Source of the DNA: Azorinus chamasolen | Lineage: Eukaryota > Mollusca > Bivalvia > Cardiida > Solecurtidae | DNA length: 64,000 nucleotides | Assembly: GCA_963576725.1 (NCBI GenBank) | Contig: OY755237.1 | Span: 68,279,472 to 68,343,471, forward strand | Direction of reading: 5' to 3' | In this document: positions 33,071 through 43,563 of the stretch, piece after piece | How the letters are laid out: each line of letters begins with the position of its first letter | Numbering within the stretch: position 1 is the stretch's first letter | Made by a program: the position numbers and the translations under genes | Notes under the pieces: model-generated | Seen by the model: only the letters and a program-made list of their open reading frames with translations | Databases searched by the model: none | Told to the model about the DNA's origin: nothing

Positions 33071-33954
33071 GACGCCAAAACCGATTAAGAAAGATTAACC
33101 CCAGTTCGCCTCTATTGTTCGTACTTTAAAATTCCAATCGGATACAGTTAGTCCTGATCACAGGCTGAGTCCCTGGCATCATGGCTGGTCTGGCAGTTAC
33201 GTTAAAACAATAACAAAACTAAATCAAAGTACTGACAGTACTGAAGGTTTCGGACCATATATATGTCGATTGTGACTATACAATACGAAAATTCTTGGTA
33301 GGGACGGACTGGTGCCATTGATACATAGTAAGATGACCTCTAAAGCATTATTTCCAGGACTAAAATGGTGTTTAATGGAACTGTTTGTTAAAACTGACAA
33401 GTCATCTGAACATAATTGCTGTGACCTTTTCTGAAAATCCTGTCAGTGTTTTAGATATTGTTTAAAGAAATAAATTGATGACTAGTAGCGAATAATGCAG
33501 TTCCAATAGCTCAATTTGCCACTGTGTGCCTGAAGTTAGCTGAAATTGATATTTGCATGTAGTAAAGGGCCGTTACTCTATTATTATTTGGCCGACGTTG
33601 GTGTCATATAATGTGCCTCATGCACCTATCCATGTTAATACCCCTGCCAAATTTAAATGAAATCTGAGCAAGTTGTTCCAATATATGACTTCTAACAGTC
33701 ACATTTCCTATATAAATTGCTATCTGAAAGCAACTAAGGGGCATATTTCTGCTACTAACTGGTGGATTGTAACAGTATTTGGCGTGCATCAATCCTTTAT
33801 CCATATATACACTACAGCCAAGTTTAGATAAATTATATATGCCATGTGAATCTAAATATCATACAGTTAACAAGATCTAATTGTAACAGAATATGTTGCA
33901 GAATGTCCCCTAAACGAAACTTACAACTGGTATTGATGAGCAAAATATCTAAAT
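33071..33954. other. No gene; phrases of a dispersed repeat
   Basis: AAGGGCCGTTACTCTATTAT and CCCCTGCCAAATTTAAATGA look like parts of old mollusc repeats (recollection only). No coding signal. Confidence 0.35.
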
Positions 33955-34610
33955 TTCAACAAATAACAGGCCATTAGTGAATACTTGGTTACCATAGCAA
34001 TCAACACTTTTGAAACAACTGCATATATACCCCTACTGACCATTTTTCCGAAAAATCTAATATGTAAATTGTGACCCATTCAGAGGACACCTCTCCATTA
34101 ACATGGCAACCAAGTATTTCAAAACAATCTGACTGAGTTTGGGGTACCCAAATACCCCTAAATGCCAATTTTCAACAAATTTGAATATCTCAAATTTTGA
34201 CCAATCAGATCCAACCATTCAGTTACCATAGCAACACATTATTTCGAAAGACATACCAATCAATTCGGAGTGTCAAAATATCCCGACATACCAATTTTCG
34301 GAAATATCGAACAATATCTAAATTTGTTGAAAAAGATCTAAATATTCGACCAATCAGAGCCACCATTCAGTAACCATGGCAACCAATTCTTTAAAAAGAC
34401 CTACAAATTAGTCCTGAGTGCCAAAATATACCGTCATACCAATTTTTAGCAAAATCAACCAATACATGTACTTTCGAAACACATTCCAATTGATTTTGAG
34501 TACTAAAATATCCCATGAAACCAATTTTCAGCAAAAATCGAATGATATATAACTTCGCCAAACAATATCTAAATTTCGACCAGTTATAGCCAACCATTTG
34601 GTTATGGTGA
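33955..34610 (+). repeat. Diverged tandem array, roughly 130-bp units
   Basis: GACCAATCAGATCCAACCAT, CAGTTACCATAGCAAC, ATACCAAT and CCAATTTTCAGCAAAA-type phrases recur in the same order near 33970, 34077, 34199, 34349 and, partly, 34470. Units differ from each other by many substitutions, so the array is old. Confidence 0.7.
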
Positions 34611-36400
34611 TTTTCAAAAATTGGATATTCAATAATATGGATTATCCAGAACAAGATATCAACATGAATAAAAATCATCTGGAATTCTGAATTTCCTTCT
34701 TGACACATTTAGGCTTGCTGGGCATATTTAAATGGTACAAGTAAAGAACTGGTAAGACAGCAAGCTTGTATGTTAACACAGATTAATGCTGGGGGAAAAG
34801 CTTAAACACACACTACAAACAAAAATTTGTCAAGAATTATATACTTTCAGCATAATTTTGTTATAATTAACATTGTGTAAAACATACAATAAAATAATTC
34901 CATTATATCTCCATTATAACTACTAACTCTCTATAATTAGAGTAATTATCCTTAAATGATTATAGTCTCCTAAGACATTACACACATTATAAACATGGAT
35001 CTTAGACAACTGAAAGGTCTATGATCAATGTTTGAGATGCTTGTCACACATCATGTAAAAATATAATTATGATCTTCGAAACTCTACATAAATACTTCTG
35101 ATGCATTCAGAATACAAAATGCTTTTGAGACTCAAGATTATCCATATATCTCCGGGACGTTTCTCTACGGTCCGTGCTCCTTCGTGCCGAAGGGTCAGTG
35201 CCGAATACTATGAATTTTTTTTGCTTTCTTCAACCTCAACTATAACTACTTAATATGCACTGAATATTAAATTTACGTATTTCAAATAATAAATATGGAC
35301 AATGTTAGCCAATAAACTCGATAAAAGGGTTTTTTTCTAGTAAAAAAATAATGCTTAAATTGAGGCCGATTTTAGGCTGCGAAATTCATATACGCGGATA
35401 TGAGTCATACCCGTCATCTCGGGTGTTTAGACTATCTTGCAATTTCCAGTCGTTATCTTCATCCGTGTGTGTAAGGTGTAGAGATTGACGATGTTCGGAC
35501 CATTATTCATTACAGTTTTCTCCGTAACGTTGTCTGTATCAATCCGACAAATTCAAGAAATGCTTGTACATTTCAAAATATCCACCCGACTTTAAGAAGT
35601 CGATTACTTTCTGGGCCACTTTTACCGGCGCTCTGTGGTATATATTCGTACGCGACCAAATTTATCATATTACGTAGCATTTTACATGGCAAAGTCATTG
35701 GTAATTGAAACAGTTTCATCCGCATTTTGATAATTGACACACATATCAAATGAAGAAATGTCGATGTCGTTTATCCAACGCATTGCACTTGGAACTATAT
35801 TTTTGTCTAGGGGTGTACACAAAATCACATTTTTGGCAAAATGAAAGTAGAAACACGGGTGAAATACACCCGTATACAACTAAATCGTTTAATCGGCGCT
35901 ACGTGATAAACCTTCTGTCAACATTAAACTATTCAAAATTTCTGCATTTGGGCTAATGAACGTATACATTGTAAGCATAAATCGATATTTCGTAGTATAA
36001 CAGTGATCTGATTGAGCATTATGGGATATGATTTTCTTTAAACATTTGCTTGAGGCATGCCATGGGGATGCATTACTATTAGGTTTCGGAAAGTAGTCCG
36101 AAACCTAAAAAAGACAGGATATGTGAATGGGATAATTAATGAATAAGACAAACATTACTCAATGGGATATCTGTTACCGTTGTCTAAAGGATGCGTATGC
36201 GCGCTACCCGAGTTGGAATTCAGCGTCGTTTATACTTATATTTGTTTGTTGTTTTGTTTAAATACCTTTGTCAGTAATTTTGTTTTCTATAGGATCTATT
36301 CTCATTTTATCTTTTTCCTGTTCTTGTTTTATCCTGCTTAGTCCTTTTTCTGTTTTTGACATATGTGCTGTTTAGGCCATAATAAGAAAGACAAAATATA
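34611..36400. other. No recognised gene; small inverted repeat and an unassigned open stretch
   Basis: A 12-bp perfect inverted repeat TTAGGTTTCGGA / TCCGAAACCTAA lies at 36079-36108. On the minus strand, 35890-35520 reads open in overlapping frames, with peptides such as MRWINDIDISSFDMCVNYQN and VAQKVIDFLKSGGYFEMYKH. These look more protein-like than their surroundings, but I recognise no family. Confidence 0.35.
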
Positions 36401-36405
36401 TTTGA

Positions 36406-36480
36406 TTTATGTGGGTTTCGAACCAGGTACATTTTGATTCGGATGAGAGCGCCTTTATCCACTCGGATACGGACTCCGCA
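36406..36480 (-). repeat. tRNA-like sequence (SINE head or tRNA pseudogene)
   Basis: On the minus strand, ATCCGAGTGGATAAAGGCG resembles box A and the D arm of a Leu/Ser-type tRNA, and GGTTCGAAACC (36414-36424) is box B. The acceptor arm does not pair well, so it is not an intact tRNA. No SINE body was identified beyond it. Confidence 0.55.
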
Positions 36481-36896
36481 AGCATGTCTTCATAATAAAA
36501 TAGCCACAGTCTTCTTTTTTAAGAAATAACATGTCATATGAATATTCAAGTAAACTAATTATGACGTAACTCTTAGGAATTCCCTGTTGGACTATATCTC
36601 TCGGCATTGTTTGCAAACTATAATGTGCATTGCCGGAAACATATCAGACATTACATCTAGTATTGCTTTGTACCTCTTATTGGTTTATTCTTAGGTCTAT
36701 CAACACTTTGAACTTCAAAAACTTCTATTTTGAGTAAATAAATTTTAATCCATAACATTTGCATGGTTGTGTATTTAAATTGATTCTTACAAACATTATC
36801 GATTCAGTTTATCAGCAACTACTTTCATTAAAATTATTCTATGAGTATGTTTACATTTCTGTCATAGAACTTTCTGCATTATGTTTGACATGTGTT

Positions 36897-37150
36897 TACC
36901 CTTCGCTTGCTGAATTTTAAAATACATTTCTCCTTCTTTACCCATGCTTTGTTGTATAATTACATATATCTTCACTGTGTACAAGTATTTCGCTGTGCAG
37001 TCACTGCTGTGGAGTGCACTGGTTGCACAATCAACTTGTAAATAGTGCATACCCTGATGAGACAGCTCCTGGAGGAGCTGTCTCATCTGGGTCTTCACTA
37101 TTTACAGATAGGTATATGTATATTGACGTGAATAGCAAGCGAAGGGTTAA
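36897..37150 (+). mobile_element. F4 MITE, copy 1
   Basis: CCCTTCGCTTGCTGAATTTT at the left and GCAAGCGAAGGGTTAA at the right. The centre is GACAGCTCCTGGAGGAGCTGTC (one transversion from the usual TGCA centre). The stem runs TAAATAGTGCATACCCTGAT / ATCTGGGTCTTCACTATTTA. The left TTAA reads TTTA. The short open frame across it is a shadow. Confidence 0.9.
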
Positions 37151-37424
37151 GGAACCACTGCGTTTGACGCTCTTATGGTCAATAAAATGAATGACTGCTT
37201 AGGACAAGTTCTGCTTAAGTCTGATGTTTTATTCAATTTATTATCAGGTGATTTTGATGAGAAAACACTATATTATTTTAGGTTTAAAACACACTAGCTT
37301 CATCCATAGGGTTAAACACTCCACAAATCCCCCAAAGTAAGAACGATTCAAACGGACATCGTATTTATTCCGGTTGCCGCGTGTAAAATATCCAACTGTT
37401 TCTCAAAATAAAACACGCGTCTTG

Positions 37425-37745
37425 TGGGGAATGATGGTTTTGCGTGCACTTCAGAATTACTCTTATCTGTTCAGTTATTGTTTCACTGTCCATTTATCGT
37501 TTTATAGCCTTAAGTTATTTTTCAATATCACCGTTATTACTTCTGTCAGTATAATAACAACCTTCACCACAGGCATGGGATTTTACGGTGAAATATTGTA
37601 AAATGATTTGAAATGACAGCAAAATACTAATGATAAATAGTTTTGTGGAATCCAAAAGCTGGCAACAAAATTAGTTGTCGTCGTAACGTTTTTTCCATAT
37701 AACTTAGTTTGATAACGGGTTATTGTGTTGTAAAAAGTATGTATC
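37425..37745 (+). repeat. R9 dispersed repeat, copy 2
   Basis: Same segment order as 15105-15430 (TTGCGTGCACTTCAG, TGTCCATTTATCGTTTTA, AGTATAATAACAACCTTC, CCAAAAGCTGGC, TTTGATAACGGGTTATT). This copy has no Penelope-like sequence next to it, so R9 is an independent repeat. Confidence 0.65.
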
Positions 37746-37864
37746 AATAGGATCAAACGACTCTTACTTTTAGCCTGCTGAAAAAATTAATTTTACAAAA
37801 TTCTTCACTTACTATAGTTTCAAATTTCAAGCTATAATCAATTTGTCTACCTAGATGCAATCAG

Positions 37865-37945
37865 TGTGTCAAACAGTTGGGATCCTGATGAGACGCCGAG
37901 TTACTCGGCGTCTCATCAGGATCCAGACTGTTTGCATAGATATTC
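37865..37945. repeat. F2 hairpin, perfect stem
   Basis: GGATCCTGATGAGACGCCGA, the centre GTTAC, then TCGGCGTCTCATCAGGATCC. Both arms have the same base where most copies mismatch, so the stem is fully paired. The ends are unclear. Confidence 0.75.
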
Positions 37946-38184
37946 ACTCACCAGCCCATACATCAGGTTAAACATTAAATTCTTTTTAAAGCTTTTGTCG
38001 ACAACCACCGACAGAAATGTTTGGAGCATATCGTCGAGTACTGCATTCGAACTGTGTCAACATCCTGACACTATATTTGAAACGAGAGTTTTAGTAATAA
38101 GAATGAAAGTAGAAAAACAGGGTTGTAGGTGAACTGTACGTAGATGAGTAGATCGACAATGTAGGGGTTATTTGTTAGTTTAAA

Positions 38185-38426
38185 CCAATCCCTGTTCTAT
38201 GTTTATTCCCTATTTCAATACCTACTGAATATTCATGGACAGAATAGTTATAATGAAATATTGAAGGTGGAATAGTGTAGTCATTTAAGAGTGTAATGAA
38301 ACAGATCTATCAAATTCCATTAGCAAACAGAGCAGACCCTGATCAGACGGCTACTATTGGAGCCATCTGGTCTGGGTCTACTCTGTTTGCAAATGCGTGA
38401 AAACACTATACGAGGGAAAGGGTTAA
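38185..38426 (+). mobile_element. F1 MITE, variant left end
   Basis: The left end CCTGTTCTATGTTTATTCCC matches the copy at 52382 rather than typical F1. The hairpin (AACAGAGCAGACCCTGATC ... GGTCTGGGTCTACTCTG) has centre GACGGCTACTATTGGAGCCA. The right end AAAGGGTTAA is intact. Confidence 0.75.
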
Positions 38427-38539
38427 CCATATCACTAATCAAATGCTATGCTTGAATTGTTCACGTTCTGAATATCCATCGCCTTATGTTTGGCTTAGAC
38501 TAAACCTGTAGGAATAAAACCTCGTATAAAAGGTCATAA

Positions 38540-39080
38540 GCAAACAAAAGAGACACTGATAAGGTAGTTCCTATAGGAGCTGCCTGATCTGTATCTACAC
38601 TGTTTGAAAATGTGTTAGAAATATATATTTAAGGTCATAAGCAAACAAAACAGACACTGATATAGAGGATTTGTTGCGAGTTGTCTTTTAAGATCACATG
38701 TTCCTAAACGAGCCTTAGAAAATATTATCAAGCGAGCCTTTGGCGAGTTTTACAACATTTTCTTGGCGAGTTTAGGAACATATGATCTTAAAAGACAACG
38801 AGCATCAGATTCTTTTTTCACATAACCAAAGCAGTGTAGATCTAGATCTATTTACGCTTTTTTAATGACAAGTGAACATCGTTTTCCCACGTTTGACGTC
38901 ATATACATGACGTCATGTATAGTATTCTAAAGTGTTCTTACACGTGTTAATGATAAGAAAATCTAATCCGGAGATAATGGAAGTTATATGTGAGAAAAGG
39001 TAGTTCATATAGGAGCTGCCTGATCTGTATCTACACTGTTTGAAATTGTGTTAGAAAGCGCCACTATGAGAAAAAGGTTA
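38540..39080 (+). repeat. Duplicated F1-like hairpin interrupted by an insertion
   Basis: GTCATAAGCAAACAAAAGAG with GGTAGTTCCTATAGGAGCTG (38540-38630) is followed by a second copy starting GTCATAAGCAAACAAAACAG at 38637. That second copy breaks at 38660 and resumes at 38999 with AGGTAGTTCATATAGGAGCT. The 340-bp block between is foreign (next entry). Confidence 0.7.
38661..38999. mobile_element. Unclassified insertion with an internal hairpin
   Basis: It splits an F1-like repeat. Near its left end is an inverted repeat GTTGTCTTTTAAGATCACAT ... ATGATCTTAAAAGACAAC, with CCTAAACGAGCC / GGCGAGTTTAGG inside. TGACGTCATATACATGACGT lies near the middle-right. The target duplication is not clear. Its family is unknown. 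Confidence 0.6.
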
Positions 39081-39330
39081 ACCCTTTACTCCATGAAAAT
39101 TCATTTTAAAATGATGACACAATGAATATCAATTAGATTGTTTTTTGTATAATGACACAATGTCATGTACGCAAGAAAGTTTTGTCAAAACAGATACTGT
39201 AGAATCATATTTATATAATGTCATAAGCAAACAGAGCAGACCCAGATCAGACGGTTCCTTTAGGAGCCGTCTGATCTGGGTCTGCTCTGTTTGCTAAGGC
39301 ATAGAATGACGTATTAATGGAGTAACTAGT
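39078..39330 (+). mobile_element. F1 MITE, well-preserved hairpin
   Basis: Left TTAACCCTTTACTCCATGAA. The stem GCAAACAGAGCAGACCCAGA / TCTGGGTCTGCTCTGTTTGC is fully paired around GACGGTTCCTTTAGGAGCCG. The right end AATGGAGTAACTAGTTCA has lost its TTAA. Confidence 0.82.
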
Positions 39331-39751
39331 TCATGTACCACTTTCAAAATTTAACAACGGGCGTTTCACTGTCAGTTGTACGAGAGAAAATATGTTATAA
39401 TCTCTGAGAGTTCTGCATAATATTAGTCATATTACTGCTATTGAAATTAAGAATGCAAAACGTTTTAGCGGCTTATAAACATATTGCAGGTCATTATGTA
39501 CACTTGTGTATACATGAGTCAGGGAATAATAGGAATTCGGTATTGAAGATTTTCAAATAATATGTGCCTCATCAACAAGAAACATGCACGTGTTTCAAAA
39601 TAAGTTTGGACGGATATTTCCTTAAAATATATGAGAATAAATCGGTTAAACAGATGCCATAGCTAATTTTAACGGTAATCAGGAATCAAATAACAAATAC
39701 TTTCCCTCTACATCCATAGCTCTAGCACAGATAATGTATGGAATTTCAAAT

Positions 39752-40001
39752 TTAACCCTTCGCTTGCTATTCACGTCAATATACCTACCTGTAAATAGTG
39801 AAGACCCAGATGAGACAGCTCCTGCAGGAGCTGTCTCATCAGGGTCTGCACTATTTACAAGTTGATTGTGCAACCAGTGCACCCCACAGCAGTGATTGCA
39901 CAGTGAAATACTTGTACACAGTGAAGATATATGTTATTATACAACAGGGCATGGGTAAAGAAGGAGAAATGTATTTTAAAATTCAGCAAGAGAAGGGTTA
40001 A
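39752..40001 (-). mobile_element. F4 MITE, copy 2
   Basis: TTAA at 39752-39755 and 39998-40001. Reverse orientation: CCCTTCGCTTGCTATTCACG on the left, the centre GACAGCTCCTGCAGGAGCTGTC, and TTCAGCAAGAGAAGGG on the right. Confidence 0.93.
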
Positions 40002-40254
40002 ATAGTGAGACATGTTAGTCCACGATGTATCTATCAATATAGACCCGGACACGGACTGTCGACAGGTCACAGCGCATGATAGATGACTTTCGATCGCAGA
40101 ATTCCCTCGTTGCATGTTGTATACGGCATAGCACACAGTCGTCCGCTTCACTGACGGATGTTCAGGAATGGATGTTTTAAGAAATAGGCAATGCTTGTTA
40201 AAGAAAGATTATACAATTGTGAAAGAAATATTACGAACGTTATTCTATGTTAGG

Positions 40255-40656
40255 TTAAACCATTTACTCCATGAGAATTCGTGTAAGAAATAATGTATGT
40301 ATGGATATCAAGTAGCTTAACCATTTCCCTCAAAGGCTATTTTTAGATCCATCCTCTTTGAATGAATCTACCGAAAAGGAGCAGAAAAAGAATTTTTTAG
40401 GACTGTGTAGTTCTGAAACCATTGTGATGCTCTATTTATCACAATGGTTTCAAAAAGTGACTTTTACAGAGACGTAGAAAGGCGTATTTATGGAGAAAAT
40501 GGTTAATATTTATAATAGCAAATTAATATAAAACGTGTTGGTCCTGGTACAAAATGCAGAATTAGATCAATATAATACCATACACAAACATAGCAAACCC
40601 TGATCAGAAGGTTCTCAAATGGTCACCAAAGGTATATCCTTGGAGTATTGCGTTAA
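40255..40656 (+). mobile_element. F1 MITE split by a nested F3 MITE
   Basis: The left part (TTAAACCATTTACTCCATGA, GTAAGAAATAATGTATG) ends at GATATCAAGTAGC. The right part resumes with TATTTATAATAGCAAATT and continues to ACCCTGATCAGAAGGTTCTC and GGAGTATTGCGTTAA. Joining the two around a single TTAA reproduces the continuous order seen in 39078-39330. Confidence 0.85.
40317..40506. mobile_element. F3 MITE nested in F1
   Basis: TTAA at both ends (40317-40320, 40503-40506). CCATTTCCCTCAAAGGCT at the left and GCGTATTTATGGAGAAAATGG at the right. The hairpin lost part of one arm (GAAACCATTGTGATGCTCTA / ATTTATCACAATGGTTTCAA). Confidence 0.88.
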
Positions 40657-41341
40657 GTCCTAAATAAAACTACACTCTAATGTAGGAAATATTCTGTAGT
40701 CAATACAGAGGTCATGTAAACGCTTGCATTGTGGATGTTGATGATTTTGTTTCAGTTAATCTATAACAGTTTATTATAAAGGAGCCAACATACCCTGGCC
40801 TCGTATGTCCGCAGTGCCATGTGTTGGAGTTCATGCACCAGAATTATGACTAGAATGGAGTATACTGGGAATTGCAAACCGCAGTTAACACCAATCATAG
40901 ATACTCGTCTTTTTTTCGGATACCTTACGGCGGATCATGGTCGAGGTGTTACGGTTGCTCTTCTGATACAAACAAGCGTGTACTGTTTAGGACTCATTGA
41001 ATACTTAAAGGTGTATCGGCAAAAGGATACGTCTTTATTTATTGTTATTAGCTTGTAGGCGAGTAGCTGAACAGTTTAATTCGAATTAAATACTCGTCTT
41101 CTTATAAAACATTATACAACATGAATGTGTTTCGCTAAAATATGCAGTTCGTAAACAAACTTGACATAGCTATTACAGAATTTAAATTGCATACCACGTT
41201 GTGCGACAAGTACCAATGCATTCGACACATCTAGTTGTCTTAAATTAAAGATGTGACACCAAACAAAATTCATACAAATGCACTTCGAAAGAAGATTGTT
41301 CTCGAAAGTTTATCTTCAATAACTTACAAGACACCCTTAAC
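40657..41341. other. No recognised gene
   Basis: The 79-codon open frame at 40819 has no family signature. The rest is AT-rich. Confidence 0.4.
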
Positions 41342-41524
41342 CAGAGCTATAGATAAAGATGCATACCTAAATACTAAAATTTCTCCACCAAACCCTATAC
41401 TGTGACCACTCTTTAGAATCGTCTCTTCGAGACGATTCTAAAGAGTGGTCACAGTATAGGATTTGGTGGAGAAATAAAGGAGTTATTCTTTACATTTACG
41501 CATCTTATCTAGATTTCTGCTCTT
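41342..41524. mobile_element. FE palindromic MITE, best copy
   Basis: Ends CAGAGCTATAGATAAAGATG and GCATCTTATCTAGATTTCTG are inverted. The hairpin TCTCCACCAAACCCTATACT ... GTCTCTTCGAGAC ... AGTATAGGATTTGGTGGAGA is almost perfect, with about 50-bp arms. Confidence 0.82.
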
Positions 41525-41625
41525 AACCCTTATCCCACTCTCAGCAATGTAATTCGCACTTGCAAACATCTTCAACACAGATGAGGCGTCGAGTACGTTC
41601 GGCATCTTATGGAACGTCATTCTGC
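41524..41625. repeat. F2 remnant starting TTAACCCTTATCCC
   Basis: TTAACCCTTATCCCACTCTC, then CAAACATCTTCAACACAGAT and GAGGCGTCGAGTACGTTCGG: an eroded F2 left half directly after FE. Confidence 0.5.
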
Positions 41626-41810
41626 CATGCCATTGCTAAATACAAAATGAAATGCGAAATGCTTTTTGCCAATTGTGTAAATTTCTAGGGAATGTTCCAA
41701 ATGATGAATGTATTGGAACGCCATTCTGCCATGCTAATTGCTAAATACAAAATGCTAAATGCTTTTTGCCAATTGTATAAATTACTAGGGATTGTATAAA
41801 TGATGGATGT
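41611..41810 (+). repeat. Tandem pair of about 100 bp
   Basis: GGAACGTCATTCTGCCATGC ... AATGCTTTTTGCCAATTGTG ... TTCTAGGGAATG is repeated with minor changes from 41719 (GGAACGCCATTCTGCCATGC). The second copy runs into the next inverted-repeat element. Confidence 0.8.
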
Positions 41811-42040
41811 AAAAGACAAATGCGAAATGCTTATTGCTAAATGCATGTTTGCACTACTAGCATTGAACAGCGCAATGTTTAAAGTGACTTTATATTTCTA
41901 AAGTTATAGTTATTTACATTAAAGCATATTGCTTGCGGTACTACTAACTTAGAAATGGCGCTGTTCAATGCTATTAGTGCAAACATGCATTTAGCAATAA
42001 GCATTTCGCATTTCTCATTTACATCCATCATTTGGAGCAT
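41803..42040. mobile_element. Foldback element with about 75-bp inverted arms
   Basis: The left arm GATGGATGTAAAAGACAAAT, CGAAATGCTTATTGCTAAAT, GCATGTTTGCACTACTAGCA is mirrored by TGCTATTAGTGCAAACATGC, ATTTAGCAATAAGCATTTCG, ATTTACATCCATCATT. The spacer is 41880-41955. Motifs of the upstream tandem pair (GCGAAATGC, TTGCTAAAT) recur in the arms, so the two structures are related. Confidence 0.78.
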
Positions 42041-42327
42041 TCCGGTTCCTTCGATAGCTTTGAAAACACTTGATCGATTCGGAATTATTCAAAAGTGATC
42101 GGGCCCAGATCTGAGCACATTTGTTTCACAGCAAGTAAGGGTGAAGGTATAAAAGACATGCAACATTTATTCAGATATTTCATTTTGAATGTTAATCAAC
42201 CCTACCTAACATTTACTTGTAATTGATTGTATTATTTAAACATTAACACATATCCTAGTACGAGAATAAGGTCTGCTAAAACTCCAATCTATTACAGTTG
42301 TCACTTACTTCCAATTCATTCGAGATT

Positions 42328-42577
42328 TTAACCCTTCGCTTGCTGAATTTTAAAATACATTTCTCCTTCTTTACCCATACCCTATTGTATATTTACATAT
42401 ATCTTCACTGTGTACAAGTATTTCGCTGTGAACTCACTGCTGTGGAGTGCACTGGTTGCACAATCAACTTGTAAATAGTGCAGCCCCTGATGAGACAGCT
42501 CCTGCAGGAGCTGTCTCATCTGGGTCTTCACTACTTACAGGTAGGTATATTGACGTGAATAGCAAGCGAAGGGTTAA
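42328..42577 (+). mobile_element. F4 MITE, copy 3, probably nested in F2
   Basis: TTAA at 42328-42331 and 42574-42577. Hairpin CTGATGAGACAGCTCCTGCA / GGAGCTGTCTCATCTGGGTC. Its flanks CGAGATTT and GAAACTATTGACAGAGTG join into an F2 left flank like the one at 51017-51046. Confidence 0.93.
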
Positions 42578-42584
42578 GAAACTA

Positions 42585-42670
42585 TTGACAGAGTGCCAAA
42601 CAGTTTGGATACTGATGAGACGCCGAGTTACTCGGCGTCTCATCTGGATCCAAAATGTTTGCATATGTCA
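42585..42670. repeat. F2 hairpin
   Basis: CCAAACAGTTTGGATACTGA, the centre CGCCGAGTTACTCGGCG, then CTCATCTGGATCCAAAATG. It is the right part of the F2 copy split by F4 copy 3. Confidence 0.75.
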
Positions 42671-42697
42671 GTTAGGTAGCGCTAAGTAGGCAAAGGT

Positions 42698-42947
42698 TTA
42701 ACCCTTTAACTGATGAATATTCATGTAGGAAATAATGACGTGATGAGTATTAATAAGATTATTATTTTATAATGGCATATGGACACAGGACATTTTGACT
42801 CAGACAGAAGCTATAGAATCAGATCTATATTACACCATAAACAAACAGAGCATACCCTGATCAGACGACTCATATAGGAGTCGTCTCATCTGGGTCTACT
42901 CAGTTTGCAGATGCGTCGAAATGCGCTTACATAAGGGAAAGGGTTAA
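42698..42947 (+). mobile_element. F1 MITE, TTAA on both sides
   Basis: TTAACCCTTTAACTGATGAA at the left; hairpin CATACCCTGATCAGACGACT ... ATAT ... AGGAGTCGTCTCATCTGGGT; right end AGGGAAAGGGTTAA. Confidence 0.82.
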
Positions 42948-43138
42948 ACAAAACACGAGCAAACTGACACAATATATAAACACTGCACTTGTAAACATTA
43001 GTATTTCATAAGATACTGTAAACGACAAATTTAAGATTAAATGACATTACATAGATAGATCCTTACCGGGCACATCACTGCAGCATTGTTCGCCAGTTTG
43101 TTTCTACTACAGTACGGTTATATGATTCATTTAACCAT

Positions 43139-43375
43139 TAACTATTTACTCCATAAATACACCTTTCTACGCCTTTGCAAAAAAGAGCAATCCCAGATCA
43201 GACGGTTCTTGTAGAAACCATCTGATCAGAGTCTGCTCTGTTTGCTTATGGTCTAATATAGATCTGATTATACAGTTTATTTCTTCGCCAAAGACCTCCT
43301 ATGTACATATGCCGTAATAGATAATAATACATATTCATTATTTCTTACACAGATATTAAACAAGGAAAGGTTTAA
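43139..43375 (-). mobile_element. F1 MITE, reverse
   Basis: TTAACTATTTACTCCATAAA, CACCTTTCTACGCCTTTGCA and the hairpin centre GACGGTTCTTGTAGAAACCA. The right portion has CATTATTTCTTACACAGATA and ends in TTAA at 43372-43375. Confidence 0.78.
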
Positions 43376-43434
43376 CTAGTTTCAAAACATCTAAATATAT
43401 TTCCATCTTAATTTTTACCCCTCTATTAGACATC

Positions 43435-43563
43435 TCATATCTATATTATATCATAAGCAAACAGAGCAGACCCTGATCACATGGCTCTTATAGGAGCCGT
43501 CTGATCTCGATCTACCTTGTTTGCAAAGGCGTAAAAAGGCATATTTATGGAGTAAAGGGTTAA
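43435..43563 (+). mobile_element. F1 MITE, right half only
   Basis: AAACAGAGCAGACCCTGATC, centre ATGGCTCTTATAGGAGCCGT, GCGTAAAAAGGCATATTTAT, then GGAGTAAAGGGTTAA. The left end is missing. The open frame that begins here continues into unrelated DNA and is not a gene. Confidence 0.75.

Noticed and set aside
36406..36480. Functional tRNA gene on the minus strand
   Set aside because: Boxes A and B are present, but acceptor and anticodon stems do not pair convincingly; treated as tRNA-like repeat sequence.
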